Below, in pieces: positions 1 to 6,229 of a DNA stretch of 13,193 nucleotides (its first letter is position 1; each line of letters begins with the position of its first letter). Where the stretch lies: assembly GCA_029263035.1 (NCBI GenBank), contig JAJCYF010000237.1:1-13193 (forward strand), given 5' to 3'. This stretch comes from Actinomycetes bacterium. GTDB taxonomy: Bacteria > Actinomycetota > CADDZG01 > JAHWKV01. The position numbers and the translations under genes were made by a program. The notes beneath the pieces are model-generated. The model made no database searches. It was not told the DNA's origin and saw only the letters and a list, made by a program, of their open reading frames with translations.

Positions 1-309
1 GCCATGATCTGCTGGATGAGTGAGATGCGGCCGCTGAAGGCCGGGGACCGGTTCTTCATCAAGCACACCACCCAGGTGGCCCGGACGATCGTCAAAGACC
101 TTGCCTACCAGCTGGACGTGAACACCCTGCACCGGCACGAGGACGCCGCCGAGCTCAAGCTGAACGAGATGGGCCGGGTGACGCTGCGCACCACGGTGCC
201 GCTGTTCTACGACGAGTACCGGCGCAACCGTCTCACCGGCAGCTTCATTCTGATCGACGAGGCGACCAACACCACCGTCGGGGCGGGAATGATCTTGGGC
301 GCTCCCTGA
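1..309 (+). CDS. cysN: Sulfate adenylyltransferase subunit 1, C-terminal end (partial)
   Basis: The frame is open from base 1 to a TGA at 307-309, so only the last ~102 residues are present and the true start lies outside the window. The visible part is the EF-Tu-like C-terminal domain of CysN, with the family-typical stretches ICWMSE, KHTTQVAR, LDVNTL, LNEMGRV and a closing GSFILIDEATN...VGAGMI. CysN is the GTPase subunit that, with CysD, makes APS from ATP and sulfate in the cytoplasm. The chain ends at the usual CysN terminus and is not fused to APS kinase, unlike the CysNC fusion of mycobacteria; the kinase is a separate gene 114 bases downstream. The G-domain motifs are not visible here, so identity rests on the C-terminal domain, which is very characteristic. 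Confidence 0.93.
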   Translation, partial: AMICWMSEMRPLKAGDRFFIKHTTQVARTIVKDLAYQLDVNTLHRHEDAAELKLNEMGRVTLRTTVPLFYDEYRRNRLTGSFILIDEATNTTVGAGMILGAP

Positions 310-329
310 GCCCGTGGCCGTAAAAGCTT

Positions 330-349
330 GGCGCCGCCTTCGGCGGGCC
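330..349 (+). terminator. Hairpin after cysN, possible terminator or mRNA-end stabiliser
   Basis: Twenty-one bases after the cysN stop, CCGCC (334-338) and GGCGG (342-346) pair around TTC. This creates a C(UUCG)G tetraloop, an unusually stable loop. The stem extends with GGC (330-332) and GCC (347-349) across a one-base bulge at 333. Only a short ATT-containing stretch follows, with no T run, so it is not a classical intrinsic terminator. It could attenuate read-through from cysN into cysC or protect the cysN 3' end. Confidence 0.35.
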
Positions 350-388
350 TATTCCGGCAGCAACTCCGGACTTCGGCAAGGGTCGCGC

Positions 389-418
389 TTGGTCGAAACT
401 CTCAGCTCACATTACGCT
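389..418 (+). promoter_or_regulatory. Candidate promoter for cysC, near-leaderless
   Basis: A -35-like TTGGTC (389-394) and a -10-like TACGCT (413-418, fitting TANNNT) are separated by 18 bases. Only five bases lie between the -10 box and the ATG at 424, so a transcript would start at or within a base or two of the start codon. No Shine-Dalgarno sequence is visible before 424, which fits a leaderless mRNA, a form common in actinobacteria. The hexamers are only partial matches. Confidence 0.35.
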
Positions 419-423
419 TTGAG

Positions 424-1038
424 ATGACTGAGCCGGGCGACATTGGTAGTCCTAACATCGTCTGGCAGACGGGGCGCGTGGGCCGGTCGGAGCGGCCCAG
501 CCGGGGGGGCACCATCTGGTTCACCGGGTTCTCCGGTTCGGGCAAGTCCACCATCGCGGCGGCGGCGGAGGCGGCGCTGATTGCGGCCGGGCGCCCGGCT
601 TACCTGCTGGACGGCGACAACGTCCGCCACGGCCTGAACGGCGACCTGGGGTTCTCGGCGGAGGATCGGACCGAGAATGTGCGGCGGATCGCTCACGTTG
701 CCCAGTTGATGGCCGACGCAGGGATCGTCGTCCTGGTGCCGGTGATCAGCCCCTACCGGGCCGGCAGGCAGTGGGCCCGAGACATCCACGCGGCAGCGGA
801 CCTTCCCTTTGTCGAGGTGTTCGTCGACGCACCTATCGAGACCTGCATGGAGCGCGACGTTAAGGGGCTGTACGCGAAGGCGGCTGCCGGGGAGATCCCG
901 CAGTTCACCGGCGTGTCGGACCCCTACGAGCCTCCGGAAAGCCCGGAAATTCACATCAGGACCGATGAGGAGACCCCGGAGACGTCGGTGGCTTCGCTGC
1001 TGCTGTACCTGGAGACCAACGGTTGGATGGCGGCGTAG
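424..1038 (+). CDS. cysC: Adenylyl-sulfate (APS) kinase
   Basis: This 204-residue protein phosphorylates APS at the 3' position with ATP to give PAPS, the sulfuryl donor. The Walker A loop is G35-F-S-G-S-G-K-S-T43. The APS-binding segment DGDNVRHGL lies at 63-71. ISPYRAGR matches the conserved ISP-R segment around the family's active-site serine, and the C-terminal half carries the typical KGLYAKA...FTGVSDPYEPP. The ATG at 424 is preferred because the protein then begins with the usual NIVW-x-G-V-R-ER lead-in and has the family's normal length of about 200 residues. A TTG at 328 would add 32 unrelated residues. It follows cysN and its 3' end overlaps the next gene. PAPS made here is not the expected substrate of the APS-type reductase at 9392, so it may feed sulfation or PAPS-dependent reactions. 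Confidence 0.93.
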   Translation: MTEPGDIGSPNIVWQTGRVGRSERPSRGGTIWFTGFSGSGKSTIAAAAEAALIAAGRPAYLLDGDNVRHGLNGDLGFSAEDRTENVRRIAHVAQLMADAGIVVLVPVISPYRAGRQWARDIHAAADLPFVEVFVDAPIETCMERDVKGLYAKAAAGEIPQFTGVSDPYEPPESPEIHIRTDEETPETSVASLLLYLETNGWMAA

Positions 1039-1352
1039 CCCGGCCGGAAAGGCCCTGGCCGCTGGCAGTCGGGCTGGCTCTCGCTGCATGCACGCTGGGG
1101 ATCTACGTAGCCCTGCTCGTCGGTGAAGGCAACAACACCTTCGCCGACGTTGCCCCCTTCCTCCTGCCCGTCCAGGCGGCCCTGGTCACGGGGGCCCTCG
1201 GTATTGCGAGCCACGGGAAAAGACGCCGTTTGTTTGCCGCAGCTTCGGGCGTCCTCCTGATGCTCGTCGGGCTCGTCGGCCTGGCCAGTATCGGAATTGG
1301 CTTCGTGGCGGCGGCCGTGTTCTGTTTTGTCCAGGCGAGCCGCGCCGGGTAG
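1023..1352 (+). CDS. Small hydrophobic membrane protein, function unknown
   Basis: I do not recognise this 109-residue protein. It has three hydrophobic spans: LAVGLALAACTLGIYVALLV, VAPFLLPVQAALVTGALGI, and a long C-terminal stretch from LFAAASG to FCFVQA that could be one long or two short helices. A basic HGKRRR segment lies between spans two and three. The TTG at 1023 is the only plausible start in this frame and has a well-placed GGAGA (1011-1015) seven bases upstream inside cysC. The gene overlaps the cysC 3' end by 16 bases, which suggests translational coupling to cysC. No catalytic or ligand motif is visible. The opposite-strand frames here look like shadows. A role tied to sulfate metabolism would be only a guess from position. 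Confidence 0.6.
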   Translation: MDGGVARPERPWPLAVGLALAACTLGIYVALLVGEGNNTFADVAPFLLPVQAALVTGALGIASHGKRRRLFAAASGVLLMLVGLVGLASIGIGFVAAAVFCFVQASRAG

Positions 1353-1375
1353 TTCCCCGGCGGGCAGGCTTTTTT
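1343..1375 (+). terminator. Probable intrinsic terminator after the cysC unit
   Basis: CGCCGGG (1343-1349) pairs perfectly with CCCGGCG (1356-1362) around the six-base loop TAGTTC, starting in the last codons of the small membrane protein. A run of six T residues follows at 1370-1375. Seven bases separate stem and T run, longer than ideal, so efficiency is uncertain. The position at the end of the cysN-cysC-membrane protein block fits. Confidence 0.4.
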
Positions 1376-1435
1376 GGCGTTAGTTTCCAGTATCCAGGAT
1401 CGAAACGTCCCCCCGAGGCGTTTAACCAATCAGTA

Positions 1436-2370
1436 GTGTCCGCTACAGCCAAGGGGGCTTTCACCATTACGGAATCCAAACGCGGGGGAGACGTCGGCCG
1501 GCAGGTTTGGGCCATCGGGATGCTGGCAGTCGGTCTGTGGATAGGGATGTCCATTCCGGCGCAGGCTGCCACGCCGACCACAGTGGTGCTTGTTGTGAGC
1601 CCGCAAGCACGGAGTCGCCAGCGGTATTCGTCGACGCTACCGTGGACCCCGCCGGAGCCACCGGATCCGTCCAATTTACGGTCGACAGTGTCAATTTGGG
1701 CTCCCCGCTGCCGCTGGTTGACGGGCATGTCCGTTCGGAGCCAATCGCCGGACTAAGCGAGGGCTCCCATACCCTGGGTGCCGAGTACATCGGCGATGGT
1801 ACGTACTCTGCATCGAGCGCCGAAACAGCCTACTATCACCCAGGTAAAGCCTGGGCGCACGTCAGCCTTAGCTACGACCAGGCGTCCGGACCTCAGCTTG
1901 TGCCCCTCATTGCGACGATCGACCCACCGGACGCAACCGGCTCCATCGTGTTCCGATTGAACGGTGCACAGGTCGGCGCCGCCGTCACATTGGTCGAGGG
2001 CCGGGCTGAATCCATTCCAGTTGATTTCCCGGAACCGGAAACGTCCTACTCGATCGGTTTCGAGTACAGCGGCGATGACAGCTATCGGGCAATCGCCTCG
2101 CAATTAATCGCCGACTGGCGCCCGGAATCTCCCGAGGAGTTGCCTGCGGTCCCGGACTCTTCTGCTGCGGCGCCTACAACTGCAAGCTCCAGGACTTCCC
2201 CCGCTCCGACGCCCGGGACTACCGTACCGTTGCCTGCCTCCCCAACGGGGAGGATCCTTCCCCGAACCGGTTCCGAACCCTTGCCGGTGGCACTTCTCGC
2301 CGTGGGGTTGATCGGGCTAGGTTCCCTCCTCGTGCGGGCCGGAAGAAACGACATGTACCAGATCCCCTAA
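1436..2370 (+). CDS. LPxTG cell-wall-anchored protein with two Ig-like domains, split by a frameshift near 1600
   Basis: The protein is readable only by joining two frames. From GTG 1436 the first frame gives a 44-residue signal peptide: basic KR..GRQ n-region, hydrophobic core WAIGMLAVGLWIGM, and a likely cut after PAQA. The first Ig-like strand (TPTTVVLVVSP) follows. From about 1603 the next frame continues it as ASTESPAVFVDATVDPAGATG. Domain 1 runs to about 1840 and ends EGSHTLGAEYIGDGTYSAS; domain 2 runs to about 2120 and ends GFEYSGDDSYRA, both typical of bacterial Ig-like repeats. A Ser/Thr/Pro-rich wall spanner follows, then LPRTG (2257-2271), a hydrophobic helix and a charged tail: a sortase signal. 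Expected location is the cell surface, covalently attached. A start at TTG 1507 in the second frame alone would give no signal peptide. Whether the shift is a real mutation or a sequence error cannot be told here. Confidence 0.8.
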
Positions 2371-2434
2371 AACAACCGAGGCCGGCCCCGGATTCGCCGG
2401 CTAGCAACCGGCCCGGTCTGTCACACTTTCCGGC

Positions 2435-3724
2435 GTGACTCAAGCATCAGACCCAGTTGCAACCCAGACCGGCCGGATCCAGCGCAAGGTCATCGGCGTG
2501 CTTTCCTGTGCCCAGGTAGTCAGCGGCATGGGGATGTCGGTCGGATTCGCCTTCAGCGCCCTGGTGGTCAACGAGCTTTCCGGGTCCACTGCCCTGAGCG
2601 GGCTGGCGGGAACGGCAGTGGTCCTGGGTGCCGCATTGTTTGCCCTACCCACCGCCCGGGCAGCCGGACGGGGAGGCCGCCGCGCCGGGCTGTCGCTGGC
2701 CTACGGCATTGCTTTTGTGGGTGCGCTGATCGCCGTTACCGCTATCGGGTTGGAGCTGTGGCCGCTGCTCCTCGCCGGACTACTGCTGCTTGGCGCCGGC
2801 ACCGCCGGGAACCTGTCGGCCCGCTACGCCGCCACCGATCTGGCGCCGCCCGGGTACGCGGCACGCCACCTGTCGTGGGTGGTGTGGGCGGCGACCATCG
2901 GCGCGGTGGCCGGTCCGAATCTGGCCGAGCCGGCAGCCGAGCTGGGGGAACGCCTGGGGCTGGCGGCGGAGGCCGGTCCGTTTGCCATCGCCGGGCTGAC
3001 CTTTGCGCTGGCCGGGGTGATCCTCAACCTCGGGCTGCGACCGGATCCGCTGGTGCTGGCCCGAAGCCTGGCCATTCCTTCTCCGGGAGCGCCGTTCCCG
3101 GCCCGGACCTCAGTGCGTAGCGCATGGGTCGCCCTCAAGCTCGTGCCTGCCGCCCGCCGGGCGCTGCTGGCAATTGCGGTCAGCCACACTGCAATGGTTT
3201 CGATCATGTCCATGACTCCCGTACACCTTCACCAGGGCCACGCCGAGCTAAGGGTCATCGGGATAGTGATCAGCCTCCACGTGGCCGGAATGTATCTGCT
3301 GGCGCCATTTGTCGGTTGGCTGGCCGACCGGGCCGGCAAGCCCCCGGTGCTGGTGCTGGGAATGCTCCTGCTGCTGGCGGCGGCGGCAACTGCCGGGATG
3401 GGCGGGCACAACGTGCCGATGGTGACGGTGGGGCTATTCCTGCTGGGGGTTGGATGGTCATGCGGTCTGATCGCCGGGTCCTCGATGCTCTCCGAGTCCC
3501 TGCCGGTCGAGATACGGCCGGTGGTCCAGGGCCTTTCCGACCTGGTGATGAACATCAGCGGGGCCGGAGGGGCGCTGCTGGCCGGCGCGGTGATGGGGGC
3601 GACTTCATACCAGGCATTGGCCGGCGTAGTCGGCGTCATGGTGGTCGTAACTGCAGCGACGCTCGTGAGGGGAAACGGGGCGCGGCCGGCCCCCGGCGGC
3701 CGGTACGAGCTACCGGTCGGCTAG
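2435..3724 (+). CDS. Major facilitator superfamily transporter, drug-exporter-like
   Basis: The predicted 429-residue inner-membrane protein has about twelve hydrophobic helices in two halves separated by a polar loop (RSLAIPSPGAPFPARTSVRS). The second half has a clear MFS motif A after its second helix (G294-W-L-A-D-R-A-G-K302). The first half has a degenerate version (AGRGGRRAGL). The segment NLSARYAATDLAPP...WVVWAATIGAVAGPNL is a feature I associate with a family of actinobacterial MFS exporters, from memory. The substrate cannot be assigned. The GTG at 2435 has no Shine-Dalgarno sequence, so initiation may be leaderless. The gene stands alone between the LPxTG gene and a convergent serine hydrolase gene. 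Confidence 0.85.
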   Translation: MTQASDPVATQTGRIQRKVIGVLSCAQVVSGMGMSVGFAFSALVVNELSGSTALSGLAGTAVVLGAALFALPTARAAGRGGRRAGLSLAYGIAFVGALIAVTAIGLELWPLLLAGLLLLGAGTAGNLSARYAATDLAPPGYAARHLSWVVWAATIGAVAGPNLAEPAAELGERLGLAAEAGPFAIAGLTFALAGVILNLGLRPDPLVLARSLAIPSPGAPFPARTSVRSAWVALKLVPAARRALLAIAVSHTAMVSIMSMTPVHLHQGHAELRVIGIVISLHVAGMYLLAPFVGWLADRAGKPPVLVLGMLLLLAAAATAGMGGHNVPMVTVGLFLLGVGWSCGLIAGSSMLSESLPVEIRPVVQGLSDLVMNISGAGGALLAGAVMGATSYQALAGVVGVMVVVTAATLVRGNGARPAPGGRYELPVG

Positions 3725-3744
3725 AACTCGAGGTTCAAGGGATC

Positions 3745-3786
3745 AGCCGTCCTCCGCCGGCCCGAATCCCGCCCAGAGCGACGGCT
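3745..3786. terminator. Possible bidirectional hairpin between convergent genes
   Basis: AGCCGTC (3745-3751) and GACGGCT (3780-3786) form a seven-base inverted repeat around a 28-base loop. It fills the 65-base gap between the MFS gene and the serine hydrolase gene, which end towards each other. There is no T run on either side, so a terminator role is inferred mainly from position. Confidence 0.3.
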
Positions 3787-3789
3787 CCT

Positions 3790-4968
3790 TCATCTGTTTG
3801 TCAGAGGGTGGAGTCCGCGGAGCGCTGATGGGAGCACCCGGAATGGGAAAGATGCTTTGGTGGCCTGGTCGGCGGTGCCGGCGAGGAGGAGCCCCAGGGG
3901 CGGTGAGTACCACAACCAGGACGCGGTCGATCCGGTGTGCCCCATCACCGGCGGTAGGCGGCGCCCCATAGCCATTGCCCTGGATGGGGCGAACCGCACC
4001 ATCCCAAGGCCGTACTCGATGGGCCAGGCCGGCGATGCGATGGAGGCCACGCTGCGGGGAAATCCGAATCGATTGAATTGGCGGTGCATCAGCAGGCCGG
4101 TGGCCTGGTCGGCGAATATCCGCTCGGAGAAGAGGGCGCGCCCGAAGCTCAGTACGTCGCGAGTAGTGCTGAAGAGGTCGCCCAGAGACTGCAGTGCCAT
4201 CGGTCGATCCTGCAACGGCCAATCTCCCAACCACGGCGTCGCCGGCCGGGCGACCTCGTCGATGGGCTGCTCGCCGGGGAACCAGGCATGGCGTAGCCCG
4301 AGCGGTTCGAACAGCAGTCTGCGGTGCAACTCGCTCATCGGCTGGCCGCCGGCCTGTTCGGCTATCACCATCAGCAACTGGTAGTTCGTATCCGAGTACC
4401 GCACCTTGGGACGTTCTCGGGTGAGATCTGAAGGAGGGAAATGGGGGGTCAGCGAGCGGATCCGCTCGACCGCCTCCTGGAAGGTGAAGGCCACGTCACC
4501 CGCCTCAATTTCCGCGACCAGGGCTAGCTCGCCCGTCCGGTGCTCGACGAGCGAGTCGGGAAGCCCTGTTGCGTGGGCCAGCAGATGGCTGACCGTGATC
4601 TGGCCGGTTCGGTCGATACCATCTCGAACATGGAGACCCACCTTCAGCTCGTCCGGCAAGTACCCGGGGATCGGAGCGTCGAGATCGATCAGCCCCTGTT
4701 CGTGGAGGAGCAACACAACGGAAGCGATGTACAGCTTGCTCACGCTGGCCAGGAACCAGGGAGTATCCGGCTCCATGGGCGTTCCGTCAGGGTTGGCAGC
4801 GCCGGTTGCAGCGCTCCACGCCCAGGAAGCGTCGATAGCGGCTGCCCCTATAACGGCGTGCCGCACCTTCCTGTAGGAGGACACCTTCTGTAACAACCGC
4901 TCAAGTCGCGGGACGACTTCGTCCGACCCCACAACCGCACCTGCGTCACCGGGCGATTCGGGGCTCAC
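3790..4968 (-). CDS. Serine hydrolase, class C beta-lactamase / DD-peptidase fold
   Basis: This 392-residue protein belongs to the penicillin-binding-type serine hydrolases. The nucleophile motif is S75-V-S-K78 within FLASVSKLYIAS. The second motif is Y191-S-D-T-N195, and the third is H344-T-G346 in place of KTG. The flanking HLLAHATGLPD and EPLGLRHAWFP are also family-typical. Such proteins act on peptides, esters or beta-lactams; the substrate is not predictable here. No signal peptide or N-terminal membrane helix is seen, so a cytoplasmic location is likely unless export is non-classical. The GTG at 4968 is supported by AAAGGA seven bases upstream on the minus strand. An ATG at 4975 is out of frame. 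The gene is convergent with the MFS gene and shares its strand with the YndJ-like gene 102 bases upstream. Confidence 0.88.
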   Translation of the reverse strand: MSPESPGDAGAVVGSDEVVPRLERLLQKVSSYRKVRHAVIGAAAIDASWAWSAATGAANPDGTPMEPDTPWFLASVSKLYIASVVLLLHEQGLIDLDAPIPGYLPDELKVGLHVRDGIDRTGQITVSHLLAHATGLPDSLVEHRTGELALVAEIEAGDVAFTFQEAVERIRSLTPHFPPSDLTRERPKVRYSDTNYQLLMVIAEQAGGQPMSELHRRLLFEPLGLRHAWFPGEQPIDEVARPATPWLGDWPLQDRPMALQSLGDLFSTTRDVLSFGRALFSERIFADQATGLLMHRQFNRFGFPRSVASIASPAWPIEYGLGMVRFAPSRAMAMGRRLPPVMGHTGSTASWLWYSPPLGLLLAGTADQATKASFPFRVLPSALRGLHPLTNR

Positions 4969-5070
4969 ACGACATCCTTTCTCGTGGGGGTGAACTGAGC
5001 CGGCAGGAAGAGATCAGGGGAATGCTCGTGGTGCGTGGCAAGAAGGAGGTACGACACGTCGCTGCACCTT

Positions 5071-6153
5071 CTACGGGACTTCGTCGGGGGCCGGCGTTTC
5101 GGGGGCCGGCGCTTCGTCGGCCGGCGCTTCGTCGGGGGCCGGCGCTTCGTCGGGGGCCGGGGCTTCGGGGGCCGGCGCTTCGTCGGGGGCCGGGGCTTCG
5201 GGGGGCCGGCGCTTCGGGGGCCGGCGCTTCGTCGGCCGGCGCTTTTCGTCGGGGGCCGGCGCCGGGGCCGACCTTCGTCCGAGCACCACCTTCTTGCCCG
5301 CCAGTTTCCAGCCGGCCAGGCCGAACACGGTGAAGACCACGTTCAGCACCCCGTGGGTGCGGGCCATGTCCCTCACCGACAGGCCGCCGACCACCAGGTA
5401 CTGCCCGACGGCGTACTGAACCGCCAGGACCATCGCAATCCACACCGCTGCGGAGGAAGTGATCAGAAGGACTCGGGCACCGAGCGGAAGGCGCCAGGCA
5501 ATGAGGGTCGTACCGGCGGCTATCGCTATCAGTGACAGCGCCATCAGGATGCTCCCTTCCACCTCCAGCAGCGGCGACCCCACGATCCCGGCCGCAACCA
5601 GGATCATCGCCAGAACCACCCCCAACCCGGCGTAGGCCGCCAGGGCATCCCACCTTCCGGGCAGCGCTCTCAGCCACCGGGCAGCCTGGGCGGCGAGTAT
5701 CGGTCCGGCAAAACCGGCGAAGTGAAAGTGGACGGCGGTGAGCTGGACTATTTCTATCGGCAAATCGTTTGGCCGCACATCCGCCCGCCAGAGCACCAGC
5801 CACACCGCCCCAACCACTAGGAACAGGCATGCGGAAATTGGAAGGTAGCCCTCGAGACGGCCGGGCCGGGCCTTCGAGATCTCGGCGATTGCCGATATCC
5901 CGATCAACAGGCAGACGGCCAGCCATAGCCCGGAGAGGATGCCCCCGGCGCTCTGTTGGTAGGCCGCGTTGCGGGGGACGACAGATAGGGCGCCCAGCAC
6001 GGCTGCGAACGGAATCGCACGGTACGCCAGGGTCCTCAGTCGTTCCGCTTGGGGATCGGTCCAGGTGATCATCGACAGGCCCATCGGCACCACCAGGAGG
6101 ATGCCGAGGGCGAGCAGGACATCTATTTCGTTCACTGGGTTCGAGCGTCCCAC
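5071..6153 (-). CDS. YndJ-like polytopic membrane protein with a repetitive Pro/Ala/Glu tail
   Basis: About nine transmembrane helices occupy the first ~280 of 360 residues. The best family marker is T139-A-V-H-F-H-F-A-G-F148, the histidine-containing helix seen in the YndJ-like family (Bacillus subtilis YndJ), whose function is unknown. After the last helix (VLNVVFTVFGLAGWKLAG) the chain becomes low complexity: a basic block (KRRPTKRRPPKRRPP), then repeats of EAPAPD to the stop. This tail is encoded by the minisatellite at 5080-5265 and is probably lineage-specific. Start choice is uncertain. GTG 6153 is given because a TATTTT -10-like box lies ten bases upstream on the minus strand (6169-6164); GTG 6135 and ATG 6222 are in frame, and none has a good Shine-Dalgarno sequence. 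The gene is divergent from the HNH endonuclease gene. Confidence 0.8.
   Translation of the reverse strand: MGRSNPVNEIDVLLALGILLVVPMGLSMITWTDPQAERLRTLAYRAIPFAAVLGALSVVPRNAAYQQSAGGILSGLWLAVCLLIGISAIAEISKARPGRLEGYLPISACLFLVVGAVWLVLWRADVRPNDLPIEIVQLTAVHFHFAGFAGPILAAQAARWLRALPGRWDALAAYAGLGVVLAMILVAAGIVGSPLLEVEGSILMALSLIAIAAGTTLIAWRLPLGARVLLITSSAAVWIAMVLAVQYAVGQYLVVGGLSVRDMARTHGVLNVVFTVFGLAGWKLAGKKVVLGRRSAPAPAPDEKRRPTKRRPPKRRPPEAPAPDEAPAPEAPAPDEAPAPDEAPADEAPAPETPAPDEVP
5080..5265 (-). repeat. 18-bp GC-rich minisatellite inside the YndJ-like gene
   Basis: On the minus strand the consensus unit is GAAGCGCCGGCCCCCGAC, encoding EAPAPD, with some shortened 12-bp units (EAPA or EAPAPE joints). About ten whole or partial copies run head to tail. 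Two indels lie in the array: a six-G run at 5200-5205 instead of five, and a TTTT run at 5243-5246 instead of TT. Between them the same repeat is read in another frame and gives a basic Lys/Arg/Pro block. Together they add three bases, so the downstream frame is restored. Confidence 0.9.
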
Positions 6154-6216
6154 AAACTTCAGGAAAATACTTTTGGAATCTCCTCCAACAAGGCATTTCC
6201 TGTCATACCCGGCAGG

Positions 6217-6222
6217 TAACAT
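6217..6222 (+). promoter_or_regulatory. -10 box of a probable leaderless promoter for the HNH gene
   Basis: TAACAT (6217-6222) fits TANNNT and is separated by exactly seven bases from the ATG at 6230, the usual geometry of a leaderless actinobacterial transcript. No Shine-Dalgarno sequence lies upstream of 6230. The -35 region is poor (CATTTC around 6194-6199). Confidence 0.4.
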
Positions 6223-6229
6223 CGAACAC

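Noticed and set aside
328..423. N-terminal extension of cysC from TTG 328
   Set aside because: The added residues do not match APS kinases and the segment contains the hairpin and promoter-like boxes.
412..1089. 225-codon minus-strand frame opposite cysC
   Set aside because: Antisense shadow of a gene with an intact Walker A loop and APS kinase motifs.
4946..6196. Alternative minus-strand frame across the YndJ-like gene, also reading a Pro/Ala repeat
   Set aside because: It lacks membrane helices and family motifs; the repeat is readable in several frames because it lacks stops.
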